Below, one piece after another: positions 16,632 to 25,764 of a stretch of 64,000 nucleotides of DNA. The translations under genes were made by a program, and so were the position numbers. This DNA comes from Planctomycetota bacterium. GTDB taxonomy: Bacteria > Planctomycetota > Uabimicrobiia > Uabimicrobiales > Uabimicrobiaceae. Position 1 is the first letter of the stretch; each line of letters opens with the position of its first letter. Where the stretch lies: positions 149,475-213,474 of the forward strand of contig JAJDCR010000024.1 in assembly GCA_029260735.1 (NCBI GenBank), read 5' to 3'. The notes under the pieces are model-generated. The model was not told the DNA's origin, ran no database searches, and saw only the letters and a list, made by a program, of their open reading frames with translations.

Positions 16632-17402
16632 TCACTTTCTTTTACTTCCGAATGACCGATTAAATTGGCCCAAAAGAATAGTTGCTATTCCCAGTAAAAG
16701 CAGAGTAGTCGGTTCCGGGACGGGAGAGGATATTATCGCTGTAAAAACTCCCGAGTCTCCATTCACATTTCCATCAGGGTCCATAGCAAAATCAAGAGAA
16801 TCTCCCGTGTTAACATTTAGCTGAAACGAGTAATTGTGGAACGTAGTATCTCCCAGAACAACATTGATTTGTTCAGCAAGGATTTCGCTATTGTTGTGGA
16901 AGAAACGGAAAGTAATACCTGTTCGTCCTTCTGAGATAAGACCACTGGGACGTCTAACAGTGCCACTGATTGTCACTAGCCCGGAAACACCTGCTTCAAC
17001 GTTATATCGGCGTACAGCGAAGTCTCCTTCAAAGCTAGTTCCGATTGCAAAACTCGTATGACCGCCATCTTCATTAAGACGGAGTTTTCGGCCTTCATCT
17101 ATGGAAGGGTCGTCTAGTCCCCAGAATGGTCCGCCAAATTGAGTGTCGTTCCACCATTTACCCAGACGGGTAAATGTCGCAGGGTTTGGGGTAGGTAAAG
17201 AGGTGTTATAAAAGCCATATTCCCAGCCAAATTGCCCTTGCTGAGGAGCGTCTTCTAAGCTTCCTGGAGTTACTGTCGCTCCGTTCTCATTTAAACCATC
17301 ATTGATTCCTGTTTGCCAGTCTGTTACAGAGTTCGCAATTTCTAGGGAGTAAACAGAAGAGCAAAAGTAAATAGCGATTAAGATAGCAAGTTTTCTCAAC
17401 AT
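16632..17402 (-). CDS. PEP-CTERM sorting-domain protein
   Basis: 256 residues. Signal peptide LRKLAILIAIYFCSSVYS. The mature part includes WEYGFYNT, FTRLGKWWND and GHTSFAIGTSFEGDFAVRRYNVEAG, then VTISGTVRRPSG and HNYSFQLNVNTGDSLDFAMDPDGN. This resembles a carbohydrate-binding-like beta sandwich of a kind I know only from secreted PEP-CTERM and related proteins. The end is VPEPTTLLLLGIATILLGQFNRSFGSKRK, with a longer basic tail than its neighbours. No catalytic motif. Convergent with 15803-16555, and 92 bases downstream of the APC permease on the same strand. Confidence 0.85.
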   Translation of the reverse strand: MLRKLAILIAIYFCSSVYSLEIANSVTDWQTGINDGLNENGATVTPGSLEDAPQQGQFGWEYGFYNTSLPTPNPATFTRLGKWWNDTQFGGPFWGLDDPSIDEGRKLRLNEDGGHTSFAIGTSFEGDFAVRRYNVEAGVSGLVTISGTVRRPSGLISEGRTGITFRFFHNNSEILAEQINVVLGDTTFHNYSFQLNVNTGDSLDFAMDPDGNVNGDSGVFTAIISSPVPEPTTLLLLGIATILLGQFNRSFGSKRK

Positions 17403-17493
17403 AAGTTGTCCCTTTGGGAATAAAATATTATTTCAATTTATTGCAGTATTTTATTCTATCTCACTTTTAAGAAAAAAGCAAACTTTCTTTTGC

Positions 17494-18837
17494 TTACGGC
17501 AATAACTCCGTCTTTTCTTTCCTCAAGTAAAAATAAATGGGAAAAGCAAAGCCCAAAAAGAGGAGTCCCCACAAAGATTCGGTCTGCTGGAACCAGAAAG
17601 TATTGGCAGCTAAGCCCAGAGACGAGAGAATGAAAAAAGCAGGAAATAGAGGATAGCCCCAGGAACAGAACATCTCTCTTTCGGGATGGCGGCGGCGCAG
17701 GACGATGAGAGCCACTCCGCTCAAAGCTGTCAGAAGGAGCCCGAGAAACATAACGTAGGTCATAAGGGCATAGTAGCTTCCGTTTAGAACCAGGATAGAG
17801 CACCAAACTCCTTGGAGAACAATAAACTTATAAGGAGTTTGATAGCGGGGGTGTAGCTGAGCACTAAGACCAGGAAAAAGTCCATCGCGGGCCATGGCAA
17901 AATAGGCACGGGGGCTAGCAAATATCAAACCATTCAAGGCTCCGAGGGTGGAAATCACCACCAGCAGAGAGAGAAATACGGCACTCTCGACGCCGAAGAG
18001 TTTTTCCATAACAGGGAAAGCGATAGCTTCGACTTTTTGGATTTCGACAATGCTCAGAGTTCTTAGGTAAACCATGTTGGTTAGGATGTAGATAATCGTA
18101 ACTAAAGCAATGCCCAGAACAAGGGCGAGGGGAATGTTGCGTCGAGGGTTTTTCACCTCTTCTGCGGCAAAGTTGATGTTATACCATCCGGCAAAGGTCC
18201 ACATTATCGCCACTAGGGCGGTAGCAAACCCTGTGAGAGAGGGAATTTTATTGGTAGAGCTGATAACCTCTTGAGGAGCTGACTGGAGAAAGGCAAAGCT
18301 AATGAAAACTAAAAGACAAGCCACCTTGACTGCGGTCAAGACATTTTGAACCTGACTTCCTAAGCGAGCTCCTCGGTAATTGAGGATCGTCAATAAAGCA
18401 ATGATTACAATGGCGGAAATTTGCCCCGCTTTTAACTCCCAGCTCCCCAAAGAAAAAGCATTCTCCATGCTAAGAGAGGGAATAATTTTCCCTAGGTAAT
18501 GAGCAAAGCCAATGGCAATAGCAGCAATAGAGCCGCATTGTAAAACCGTAAATAAAACCCAGCCATAGACAAAGCCCACAAAATCTCCAAAGGCTTCCCG
18601 CAAATAAACATAGATTCCCCCGGCTTGAGGATAGAGAGAGACTAGTTGGGCCATGGTTAAGGCCCCTGTTGCCGAGATAATCCCCCCAGCTAACCAAGCA
18701 CAAAGAATCCAGGAAGGGCTTTCAATGCTCTGAGCAATGGCTCCTGCCGTAAGAAAGATCCCAGAGGCAATCATGATTCCGACAACCATGGCAATGGCAT
18801 CCATTAGGCCCAAAACACGGAGGAAATTTTTACTCAT
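17494..18837 (-). CDS. APC superfamily amino acid permease
   Basis: 447 residues, about 12 hydrophobic segments. The first helix has MDAIAMVVGIMIASGIF, the family's unwound substrate-binding G-x-G/G-x-I region. Other typical blocks are GGIISATGALTMAQLVSLYPQAGGIYVYLREAFG and FAGWYNINFAAEEVKNPRRNIP, the amino-acid-permease signature after helix 6. An inner-membrane proton- or antiport-driven amino acid transporter of the LAT/YfnA-like kind is expected. Specificity unknown. Monocistronic by context: the gap upstream holds a repeat A copy, and a PEP-CTERM gene lies downstream. Confidence 0.92.
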   Translation of the reverse strand: MSKNFLRVLGLMDAIAMVVGIMIASGIFLTAGAIAQSIESPSWILCAWLAGGIISATGALTMAQLVSLYPQAGGIYVYLREAFGDFVGFVYGWVLFTVLQCGSIAAIAIGFAHYLGKIIPSLSMENAFSLGSWELKAGQISAIVIIALLTILNYRGARLGSQVQNVLTAVKVACLLVFISFAFLQSAPQEVISSTNKIPSLTGFATALVAIMWTFAGWYNINFAAEEVKNPRRNIPLALVLGIALVTIIYILTNMVYLRTLSIVEIQKVEAIAFPVMEKLFGVESAVFLSLLVVISTLGALNGLIFASPRAYFAMARDGLFPGLSAQLHPRYQTPYKFIVLQGVWCSILVLNGSYYALMTYVMFLGLLLTALSGVALIVLRRRHPEREMFCSWGYPLFPAFFILSSLGLAANTFWFQQTESLWGLLFLGFAFPIYFYLRKEKTELLP

Positions 18838-18917
18838 TACTTTGATCCTTTTACAGGTTTCTTACACATAGGAACGGAAAAAAGCTAAAGGCTAGGAAAA
18901 ATAAGAGTGAAAAACAC

Positions 18918-19255
18918 GCATTTGGATTTGCTTGTTTTTAAGGTACTGAATGCGTCTTAAAGTTGAAGAAAGAAAAGAATTTCACGCAAAGGCGCAAAGA
19001 CGCCAAGGAAAAAAAGAATCAAGACAAAAGATAAATTCAGAGAATTTTATCAACAGAAAGATTTTTTAGATCTTCCTTTGCTTTTCTTTGCGTCTTTGCG
19101 TGAAACTCTTTTCTCCTCAAAATCCACAGCGGAGGGGGAAAAAATACAAAGGCTACAGCTTAACTTAATGCTACTGGTGCCTGGCACGACTAAACCTTAT
19201 AAAATATGGGTCTAGATTAAATGCCTGTTTTTCAGGTATCGTATAAATAGTGCGT
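18918..19255 (-). repeat. Dispersed palindromic repeat A, copy 2 (long form)
   Basis: Inverted arms near 18972-18997 and 19091-19113. Copy 3 (36572-36855) matches it in the same orientation and continues rightward through cttaacttaatgct, cgactaaaccttataaaata and taaatgc-tgtttttcaggta. The left flank (gcatttggatttg, then cttaaagtt) matches the right flank of copy 4 (46256-46520) in reverse. The full element may therefore be about 340 bases. It fills the gap between the permease and cdsA, and no gene is seen in it. Confidence 0.85.
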
Positions 19256-19270
19256 TTTAAGTTCTGTCTT

Positions 19271-20113
19271 CTAAGAAAAACTATAAATAACAAACAAATA
19301 ATAGGCCAAGGGAGCTGTAAACACTAAGCTGTCCACCAAGTCCAAAATTCCTCCGAATTCAGGAATCAATTGATTCGAATCTTTAGCATTGCAGCGTCTT
19401 TTCACTAACGACTCTGAAAGATCACCAAAGAGAGAGAATAGTCCCATAATCAAAGCGAAAGAAAGCGTTTCTATCGGACTTAGGCTACTTTCCAACAAAG
19501 GAAAGTAGTCTCGAAGGAGAAAAGCGACAGCGACTGTTAAAATAAGTCCTCCGATAGTTCCTTCCAGAGATTTTTTAGGGCTAATATCAGGGCTAATGCG
19601 GTGTTTGCCAAAACTAACTCCGACCATGTAGCCTCCAATGTCCATGCTTTTGGAGACAAAGACCACATACATTAAGTAATAAATCCCGTCCATGGGGTTA
19701 TGGCCTAATCCTCGCAAGGAGATTAGGTAGCCCAAAAAGTAGTAGACATAGATAATTCCAGTAAGAGTGAGAGCGCAGTTTTCGAGAGCTTTTTCTTCTT
19801 TAGCACTAAAGAGGAAACGAATAAAGAGAAGAACAAAGATAAGCCCAAGGTAGCCACCTTTAAGTTCTCCCGGAAGCTGATACTGAAAAATTTCTAATCC
19901 CATCGCCAGAGCACAGAAGGTTAGAGCAAAATAAGTGTAGGGAGCATACTCTCTGCGGGCAACTAAACTATAAAACTCCCACATGGCTCCTAAAGTAAAG
20001 AGAGCGATTATGATGCTACTAGCGTAGTTACTTTGGGTGTAAGAGTCGAGATAAAAAACTCCGACCAGAAATGATATCAAAAGAATTCCTATGGGAATGC
20101 GTACGCGGTACAT
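19271..20113 (-). CDS. cdsA: Phosphatidate cytidylyltransferase
   Basis: 280 residues with about eight membrane segments. It would make CDP-diacylglycerol from phosphatidic acid and CTP in the inner membrane, the branch point to all phospholipids. The C-terminal signature is recognisable: SLVKRRCNAKDSNQLIP, then FGGILDLVDSLVFTAPLAYY, with the catalytic Asp residues in KD and LDLVD. It deviates from the consensus PGHGG-x-LDR-x-D at PEFGG and LDLVD (His-to-Phe and Arg-to-Leu). Start ATG 20113 is preceded by three tandem SD-like repeats. Last gene of a probable operon from 23836. Confidence 0.88.
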   Translation of the reverse strand: MYRVRIPIGILLISFLVGVFYLDSYTQSNYASSIIIALFTLGAMWEFYSLVARREYAPYTYFALTFCALAMGLEIFQYQLPGELKGGYLGLIFVLLFIRFLFSAKEEKALENCALTLTGIIYVYYFLGYLISLRGLGHNPMDGIYYLMYVVFVSKSMDIGGYMVGVSFGKHRISPDISPKKSLEGTIGGLILTVAVAFLLRDYFPLLESSLSPIETLSFALIMGLFSLFGDLSESLVKRRCNAKDSNQLIPEFGGILDLVDSLVFTAPLAYYLFVIYSFS

Positions 20114-20121
20114 ATTTATTT

Positions 20122-20152
20122 TCCTTGTTTCTTTTCCTTGTTTCTTTTCCTT
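20122..20152 (-). promoter_or_regulatory. Triplicated Shine-Dalgarno region of cdsA
   Basis: A 13-base unit containing AAGGA is repeated three times (AAGGA at 20126-20122, 20139-20135 and 20152-20148 on the minus strand). The nearest copy is 8 bases from the ATG. It fills the 41-base gap between the two genes. Confidence 0.7.
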
Positions 20153-20154
20153 GT

Positions 20155-22389
20155 TTAAGGCTTACGAAAACTCACAAGATACGGGCGAGTGAAAAGTCCT
20201 TCTCGGTAATTAAAGATTAAGCTTCCCTCTTCGCTCCAGAATAACCAAGGAATGCGTCCTTGCTTTTCAAATACTAAGTACTTGTCTTCGGTTAGATTGT
20301 CATGGAGAAATACTTTATCTTTGGCTCCATTTTCAATATAAGCTAAGTATTTTCCATCGGGACTCCACTGAGGTTGAGAGGTTTCGGCAGAAATGATGCT
20401 TTTTTGGAGAATGCGAATTTCACTCTCCGATTCTTGCCAGTTCCATAAGCAAAGATCTACCTTTCCTTTTCCACTGGGACTGTTTTGAAAAAAGACAATA
20501 TGCTTACCATCTCGAGAACAAGAGAAGTATCGACCGTGGATGAAGTTGTCTAAAGGCTTAAGTCTTTTAGAGCGAGGTAGTCGCCAAGTGACAATAGCTT
20601 TTTGGCTGTTGGCAGAAAAGAAGATAGTCTTGCCATCAAGTGCCCAGAGAGGAGCTCTAAGAGTATCTCCTCCCCCCTTCGCCGAGGCAACAATACGCTT
20701 AGTTACGGTACTGTAAGCCTTAACCACATATTTTTTTTGGCTAAAATGAATGAAGGCAACTTGTTTACTATCGGGAGAGAGAGAAGGTGGCCCCAGGACA
20801 TGAGGGAAGTTTACCGAAATGAGTTTATCGTTGCGAAGAACATTAGCTTTTCCATTACTCAAAGATACTTTTAGAATGTGAATTGTATTGAGACCATTGA
20901 TTCGGGTCAAAAGAGCGATTGTATCCACTCCATTGTAATCAAAGATGAAGGGGATTTCGCGCTTGGATTTTTGAACAGGTTCGGTTTCAAATATGGTAGA
21001 AGAATCGCTCAGTTCACCATCCTGAAGAAAAGTAACTTTCAAAAGCTTTTTCACTTTTTGAGAGGAGATGTTTTGTGTTTCATGGTAGATAATTGCTTGG
21101 CCATTTTTCGTAATAAAAGGCGATTCGTAGTCTTTTTCACTGCTGCTAAGAAGAGAGAGTTTATATTGAGGAGCCCAGGCTTTGGAAAGACGGTCGTATT
21201 TTTCTTTCACGGAGTTGTAGGAACCTTGAAGCTCTTCCATTTTAACGAAATCGGCCGCTTTCTTTTCGTAGTCGGTAAGTTGTTTCTCTAAGGTTTCATT
21301 TTTTCGTTGCCCTATTTGATAGCTAACCAAAAGGGCTTGGTAAGAGTTTTCTTTTTGTTTTTGCTGTTGTTGAATTTGAGAGAGCTTATTTTCGAGAGTT
21401 TCTTTCTCCAAAGATAAACTTTGTAGTTTTTTCACAACCGCAGGATCAGGAAGAGAATCGACAGAAATACTCTCTTCGGAGTTTTCAGTTTGAACTTGAA
21501 GCTGATCCAGAGCTTTAACGAGGCGGTCAATCTGCTTTTCTCCAAACTGTCCTACAACAACCAAAATCCCAAAAAATGCCCCAAACCAAAAAGCCGTGTA
21601 AAGAAAGCGAAAAAGAAAGCGAAATTTTCCAGGAGAAGAAATTTTTTCCTTTTTCTTCTCCGAGACTTTTTGAGAAGGGATAGACAAATCTTTGAGAGAA
21701 ATTTCCATCGTTTCAGTTAAGGGCCTTTTATGACCTTGTTTTCCAGGGGGAAGAATTTTTTTTGTCTCAGCCTTACTTCGATTGTCAATTCTTTGAGTGC
21801 TCTTTTTTTTAACAGGAGTGCAAATAGCGGCTTCTTCTGCAGTACTCTCTCTCTCGTCTTGGGTACTTTTTTTCTGCTCTTCTTGTCCGACAGCTTTGCT
21901 CGCCTCGTTTTTAGAAAAAGAATTTTCTTTTTCTAAGGAATTTTCTTTCTGAAAATCTTTAGGAGAATCGGTGTTAGAAGGGGAAACACTTAAAGATGTT
22001 TTAATGAGAGGATGGGTTTCTCGAGTTTGAAGAGGTGTTTTCTCAGGCTTCTTGTCAGGATGAAAACCAAGGTGAAGAGAAGACTGGATGATGTTCGCTT
22101 CTTTAGTTGTATAAACCCATAAGAGAAAGTCCCCTCGGGCATGATGCTGGAAGAATTCGGGCTGAAACGAAGAAGATTTCCATCCGCACTTAGAACAAGA
22201 GACATTTAATCCCTCTTCTGATTTTTCGTATTTTCCCGTTTGGGAGATGGGTACATAGTTTTCATGTCCTTGAGGACATTGAAAATAGAGATACTCTTTC
22301 TCTGTTTGTCCAGAGGTCTGCCCAGAGCTTTGTCCAGAACTTTGTCCAGAACTTTGTCCAGAGGACAGAGAGTTATTTTTTTGATCCAT
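20155..22389 (-). CDS. Zinc-ribbon, single-membrane-span protein with TolB-like propeller
   Basis: 744 residues from ATG 22389, which has AAGGG upstream. A start at 22434 would overlap the permease by 34 bases and is less likely. Order: SSGQ tandem repeats (8-27); a zinc-ribbon-like section CPQGHENY...CSKCGWK; a long charged linker; a membrane helix near 270-292 (LYTAFWFGAFFGILVVVGQ); a coiled coil; then beta-propeller repeats with TolB/WD-type turns such as LSPDSKQVAFIHF, SRDGKHIVFF and WSPDGKYLAYIEN. The ribbon should be cytoplasmic and the propeller periplasmic. Function unknown. A link to envelope assembly or sensing is inference from topology and neighbours. Confidence 0.65.
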   Translation of the reverse strand: MDQKNNSLSSGQSSGQSSGQSSGQTSGQTEKEYLYFQCPQGHENYVPISQTGKYEKSEEGLNVSCSKCGWKSSSFQPEFFQHHARGDFLLWVYTTKEANIIQSSLHLGFHPDKKPEKTPLQTRETHPLIKTSLSVSPSNTDSPKDFQKENSLEKENSFSKNEASKAVGQEEQKKSTQDERESTAEEAAICTPVKKKSTQRIDNRSKAETKKILPPGKQGHKRPLTETMEISLKDLSIPSQKVSEKKKEKISSPGKFRFLFRFLYTAFWFGAFFGILVVVGQFGEKQIDRLVKALDQLQVQTENSEESISVDSLPDPAVVKKLQSLSLEKETLENKLSQIQQQQKQKENSYQALLVSYQIGQRKNETLEKQLTDYEKKAADFVKMEELQGSYNSVKEKYDRLSKAWAPQYKLSLLSSSEKDYESPFITKNGQAIIYHETQNISSQKVKKLLKVTFLQDGELSDSSTIFETEPVQKSKREIPFIFDYNGVDTIALLTRINGLNTIHILKVSLSNGKANVLRNDKLISVNFPHVLGPPSLSPDSKQVAFIHFSQKKYVVKAYSTVTKRIVASAKGGGDTLRAPLWALDGKTIFFSANSQKAIVTWRLPRSKRLKPLDNFIHGRYFSCSRDGKHIVFFQNSPSGKGKVDLCLWNWQESESEIRILQKSIISAETSQPQWSPDGKYLAYIENGAKDKVFLHDNLTEDKYLVFEKQGRIPWLFWSEEGSLIFNYREGLFTRPYLVSFRKP
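22309..22367 (-). repeat. 12-base tandem repeat encoding SSGQ
   Basis: Five near-identical 12-base units on the minus strand (consensus tctggacaaagt) encode SSGQ/TSGQ repeats at the start of the zinc-ribbon protein. They would be prone to slippage, giving in-frame length variants. Confidence 0.85.
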
Positions 22390-22400
22390 AATAATTGCCC

Positions 22401-23267
22401 TTATGAACGATCCCAAAAAAGACTTTCGAGCCAACGAAGGAAAAGATCAAACGCAGTTAAAAACAAGACAAACGCATAGAAAAAAATAAAGAAATAATGC
22501 CAGTTTTGATATTGAATAGATTGGATGGCTGATCGCAAAAGAGCACTATAGGAAAAAGTATATTCAATGATAATACTTTCTATAACTAAATGAGGTAAGA
22601 GCTCTCGAAGGATAGTCAAATGATCTTGCATGGCTCCTGGAAGAATATAATTTAAAAAGATACTCCGTTCCTTTATTCCCAGAGAACGAGCATATATTAT
22701 ATAAGTTTGAGCGTAGCGTTCCTCAATAACTTGGCGAGAACGCCGATAAAAATAGCTCAGGTTGAAGGAAGCCAAACAAATTGCCCCATAGAGATAATTA
22801 TGAGAATTGAGCGTATCAAGACGAGCATAGCGAATCAAAAAAATAGCTGTAATAAAAAGAGGAATTGCAGAAAGCACAGTGGGAAGCAAAGAAATTGTTT
22901 TTTCTACTCTCTGCCCAATAAAAAGAAAAATTTTTTTGGCTCTAAGAGAAGGAATTTTTTGTCCAACTCCATGAAAGAAAAGAGAAATACCTTTTTCGCC
23001 CAGTAAAAGAACTACAGCAAAAACAACTGTGCCGAACAACGCAGGAAGAATCAGAAGTAAGCTATCAGTACTTTCCTTAAGAAAACGTTCTTGGTACTCA
23101 GCGAAAGGAATTTTTTCCCCTTCGCCACTCATCCAAGTACCGTACTTCATCATAGCAAGGAAAAAGAGTAAAGCTAAACTCCAAGAAAAAAGAAAAAAAG
23201 CGTAGTTGCTAAGAAAATTTAGACTTGCTCGCTTTTTTTTTATAAGATTTGCTTGTTTCAACTTCAC
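22401..23267 (-). CDS. ABC transporter permease subunit, DppB/DppC-like
   Basis: 288 residues, about six hydrophobic helices. The cytoplasmic EAA-type loop is seen as YIIYARSLGIKERSIFLNYILPGAM, followed by RELLPHLVIESIIIEYTFSYSALLRSAI, as in peptide/nickel permeases. By family knowledge this partner couples to an ATPase and a binding protein, but no ATPase, second permease or binding protein lies in the window. It may be an orphan or serve with distant genes. Starts with GTG at 23267, sharing one base with the upstream stop (TAGTG), and ends 12 bases before the zinc-ribbon gene's start, so coupling is likely. Confidence 0.8.
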   Translation of the reverse strand: MKLKQANLIKKKRASLNFLSNYAFFLFSWSLALLFFLAMMKYGTWMSGEGEKIPFAEYQERFLKESTDSLLLILPALFGTVVFAVVLLLGEKGISLFFHGVGQKIPSLRAKKIFLFIGQRVEKTISLLPTVLSAIPLFITAIFLIRYARLDTLNSHNYLYGAICLASFNLSYFYRRSRQVIEERYAQTYIIYARSLGIKERSIFLNYILPGAMQDHLTILRELLPHLVIESIIIEYTFSYSALLRSAIQSIQYQNWHYFFIFFYAFVLFLTAFDLFLRWLESLFWDRS

Positions 23268-23836
23268 TATTTTCCCTTTTTCCCCTTTAGAGTTTCTTTT
23301 CCGGTGCTCATTAAAGCAATCATTTCAATAGCTTCTCTAAGTTTAAGCCACTCTTCTTTATCTTTGATCAGTATCCGAAGAGCATCATCCCCACCCGCAT
23401 GACAAATTCCCAAAAGGACTCTACGACGAACAATAATCGCGCCAAGCAAGGCAATAGTGCCTAAAACAAAAAGAGTTATTTTTAAGTTTTCCAAAAAAGG
23501 CCAAGAATAACCGCTATAGATAATTAAAATGGAAATGCTAAAAGAAAGAATAGAGCAAATAACCCAGCCGGTTAAGAAATTTTCTCGCAAGTTAATACTT
23601 GAGAGGTTTCGAGTGGGGAGATAGATAATATTCTGGCGAAAAAAATCCCATTTTTCCATCGTGAAGAGTTTTTGATCTGCTTTAATAATGGTTTCATTTT
23701 CTTCAAAAAATAAGCAAATCAACCACCCCCAGAGACCACAAGGAACCGCCTTTAGGGTTACCTTGGGAGTTTTACGGTCGGTCTCTAGTAGCGTAATTTT
23801 CTCACTGATGTAGAACCACCCTTTTGGAAAACTCAC
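23267..23836 (-). CDS. Membrane protein of unknown function
   Basis: 189 residues from GTG 23836, chosen because a strong SD (AAGGAG) is placed 6 bases upstream. The ATG at 23863 would put the SD inside the gene. No family recognised. Two adjacent membrane helices lie near 95-140 (WVICSILSFSISILIIYSG and ITLFVLGTIALLGAIIV). The parts before and after are charged and probably cytoplasmic. It leads the probable operon with the ABC permease, the zinc-ribbon/propeller protein and cdsA. That co-localisation is the only clue to role. Confidence 0.65.
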   Translation of the reverse strand: MSFPKGWFYISEKITLLETDRKTPKVTLKAVPCGLWGWLICLFFEENETIIKADQKLFTMEKWDFFRQNIIYLPTRNLSSINLRENFLTGWVICSILSFSISILIIYSGYSWPFLENLKITLFVLGTIALLGAIIVRRRVLLGICHAGGDDALRILIKDKEEWLKLREAIEMIALMSTGKETLKGKKGK

Positions 23837-23857
23837 ATAAATCTCCTTAGAGCGTGC

Positions 23858-24201
23858 CCTCATTCAGCTTATTTTTTGTGTTTTTAGCAATAGCAAGGAA
23901 ACTACCTTGAACTTAGTATTGCTACCTTGCAGGATAGGCTGAATGAAAACACGCCCTCACAAGTAAAACTTAAGACTTAAAACAAAAAGAATTTTTTTAA
24001 TTCTTTTACAGAATTACACTTGCATAACTTCTAGTTCTTAATAAGTTAGAAGTATTAAAATTTTATTTTTTCAATTTTTGGATTTTACCCGTTAGGGCAG
24101 GTTTTCATTCAGCCCACCACGTTATATAACTACAAATAAGATTCAAGATTTATATCTAGTTTCTCAAAATATTGCAAAAAAGCTGAATGAAAAGATGCCC
24201 T
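23858..24201. repeat. Four copies of a GCTGAATGAAAA motif in two inverted pairs
   Basis: The motif gctgaatga, usually continuing aaaa..gccct, occurs at 23865-23876 (minus), 23939-23957 (plus), 24093-24117 (minus) and 24182-24200 (plus). The two outer pairs form hairpin-like arms about 60 bases apart. The intervening DNA is AT-rich. The gap between der and the next gene is otherwise empty. Its last copy runs into the der stop region. Confidence 0.6.
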
Positions 24202-25525
24202 ATTCCGCTCTCTTTCTTTCGCGATACTCTACCTTTATCGGAACCTCTTCAAAATTCAGCGATGATTGCAAAAAGTTGAAAACGTAACGTCGATATCCCT
24301 TGCTAATAAGGCCTGGTTCATTAGTAAAGATTATAATAGTGGGAGGAGCTACTCCAATTTGTGTCGCGTAGTAAATTTTTCCCTTTTGTCCATGGTTACG
24401 TCCAGGAGATCTTCGAGCAAGCATATCCTGGATCACCCGATTGAGCTCTCCTGTAGAAACGCGATGATAAGTTTGCTTGAATAGATTTTTAGAGAGATCA
24501 ATGGTCGCCCCTACATTTTTTCCGGTTTTTGCTGTGATAAAGCTGATCGGAGCAAAATTAATGGTTGGCAATATTTTTGTGATGTAATTGCCATAAGATT
24601 CGGTGGTGACATTTTTAGGAACCAAATCCCATTTATTCACAACAACAATAACCGCTTTATGCTCTTCGCGGATATAGTTCGCAATTTCTTTATCTATTCG
24701 GGTGATATCTTTCGTTGCGTCGATCATTAAAAGAACGATGTCGCAGCGACGAATAGCTTTTTCGGCTCTTTTTTGACTGTAGAAATCAATGGAGCCGTGA
24801 ACATTTTTGTTTCTCTTGAGTCCTGCCGTGTCAATCGCAATAATAGCTTTCCCGTCTTTTTCAAAACGAACATCCACTGAATCGCGAGTGGTTCCGGCAA
24901 TTTCAGAAACGATAACTCTTTCTTCTTGAGCAAGGTAGTTAATTATCGTTGATTTCCCTGAGTTAGGTTTCCCGACAACCGCGATTTTCATTTCTGCGGC
25001 ATTGGGCACTTCATAAGGAGGTAGTTTGTTGAGTATCTTCAGTAAATTTTCTTTGAGCTGGCCAGTATCAATGCGATGTTTAGCAGATATACAAAGAGGA
25101 CTTCCAAATCCTAAGGTTTGAAAACTCTCCGCTTCCATTCCTAACTTAGGGTTATCAACTTTGTTCGCACAAAAAAGGATATCTTTATCGTGAATTGTGC
25201 GCAATAACTTAGCCACTTCTTTGTCTAAGGGGGTAACCCCGTCCATGATGTCCACAAGGAAAATAATGATATTGGCTTTGTCGAGAGCTAAGTTGACTTG
25301 CTCATAAATCTGATCTCCCAGATTTTGCTCGTCCACAATACCAATGCCTCCCGTGTCGAAAAGTTGAAAATGTTTGTCATCAATTTGGACAATACTCTCA
25401 ATGCGATCTCGGGTTACTCCGCTCGTCGGATCTTCAATCGAAATTCTTCTTCTGGCTAAGATATTAAAAAGGGTGGATTTGCCTACATTAGGCCGTCCAC
25501 AAATAGCAACAATAGGTAATGACAT
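24200..25525 (-). CDS. der: Ribosome assembly GTPase Der (EngA)
   Basis: 441 residues from ATG 25525. A longer reading to 25708 adds unrelated residues and is rejected; SLPIVAICG is the canonical beginning. Two tandem GTPase domains are complete: GRPNVGKST with NKVD and DTGG, then GKPNSGKST with DTAGLK and NKWD. A KH-like C-terminal domain ends the protein (NRVIQDMLARRSPGR and the following strand). Der is an essential factor for 50S subunit maturation. A weak SD GGAAG precedes the ATG. The gene stands alone by spacing: HtrA lies more than 300 bases upstream with a terminator in between. Confidence 0.95.
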   Translation of the reverse strand: MSLPIVAICGRPNVGKSTLFNILARRRISIEDPTSGVTRDRIESIVQIDDKHFQLFDTGGIGIVDEQNLGDQIYEQVNLALDKANIIIFLVDIMDGVTPLDKEVAKLLRTIHDKDILFCANKVDNPKLGMEAESFQTLGFGSPLCISAKHRIDTGQLKENLLKILNKLPPYEVPNAAEMKIAVVGKPNSGKSTIINYLAQEERVIVSEIAGTTRDSVDVRFEKDGKAIIAIDTAGLKRNKNVHGSIDFYSQKRAEKAIRRCDIVLLMIDATKDITRIDKEIANYIREEHKAVIVVVNKWDLVPKNVTTESYGNYITKILPTINFAPISFITAKTGKNVGATIDLSKNLFKQTYHRVSTGELNRVIQDMLARRSPGRNHGQKGKIYYATQIGVAPPTIIIFTNEPGLISKGYRRYVFNFLQSSLNFEEVPIKVEYRERKRAE

Positions 25526-25764
25526 AGTTCTTCCACAGAGATAAAAAAGGGCAACCAGTATGAAAAGGAAGGCAGAATGATTTTTGTTTGAGACGATGTT
25601 TTTCGAAAAAATTATTTTTTGGGTGGTCTCATAGTTCCTTGGTGTTGGAAAGGGGATTAGGCTACAATCCTGACGTGGTCGCCCAGGTGAAATGGGAAAA
25701 TGGGACAATTAATATCTAAGCATTATACATTTTTCAAGGAGAAAAGTCAAGGTGGGACATAAAA

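Noticed and set aside
24200..25708. Der with a 61-residue N-terminal extension
   Set aside because: The extension does not match Der proteins. ATG 25525 opens the canonical SLPIVAICG sequence.
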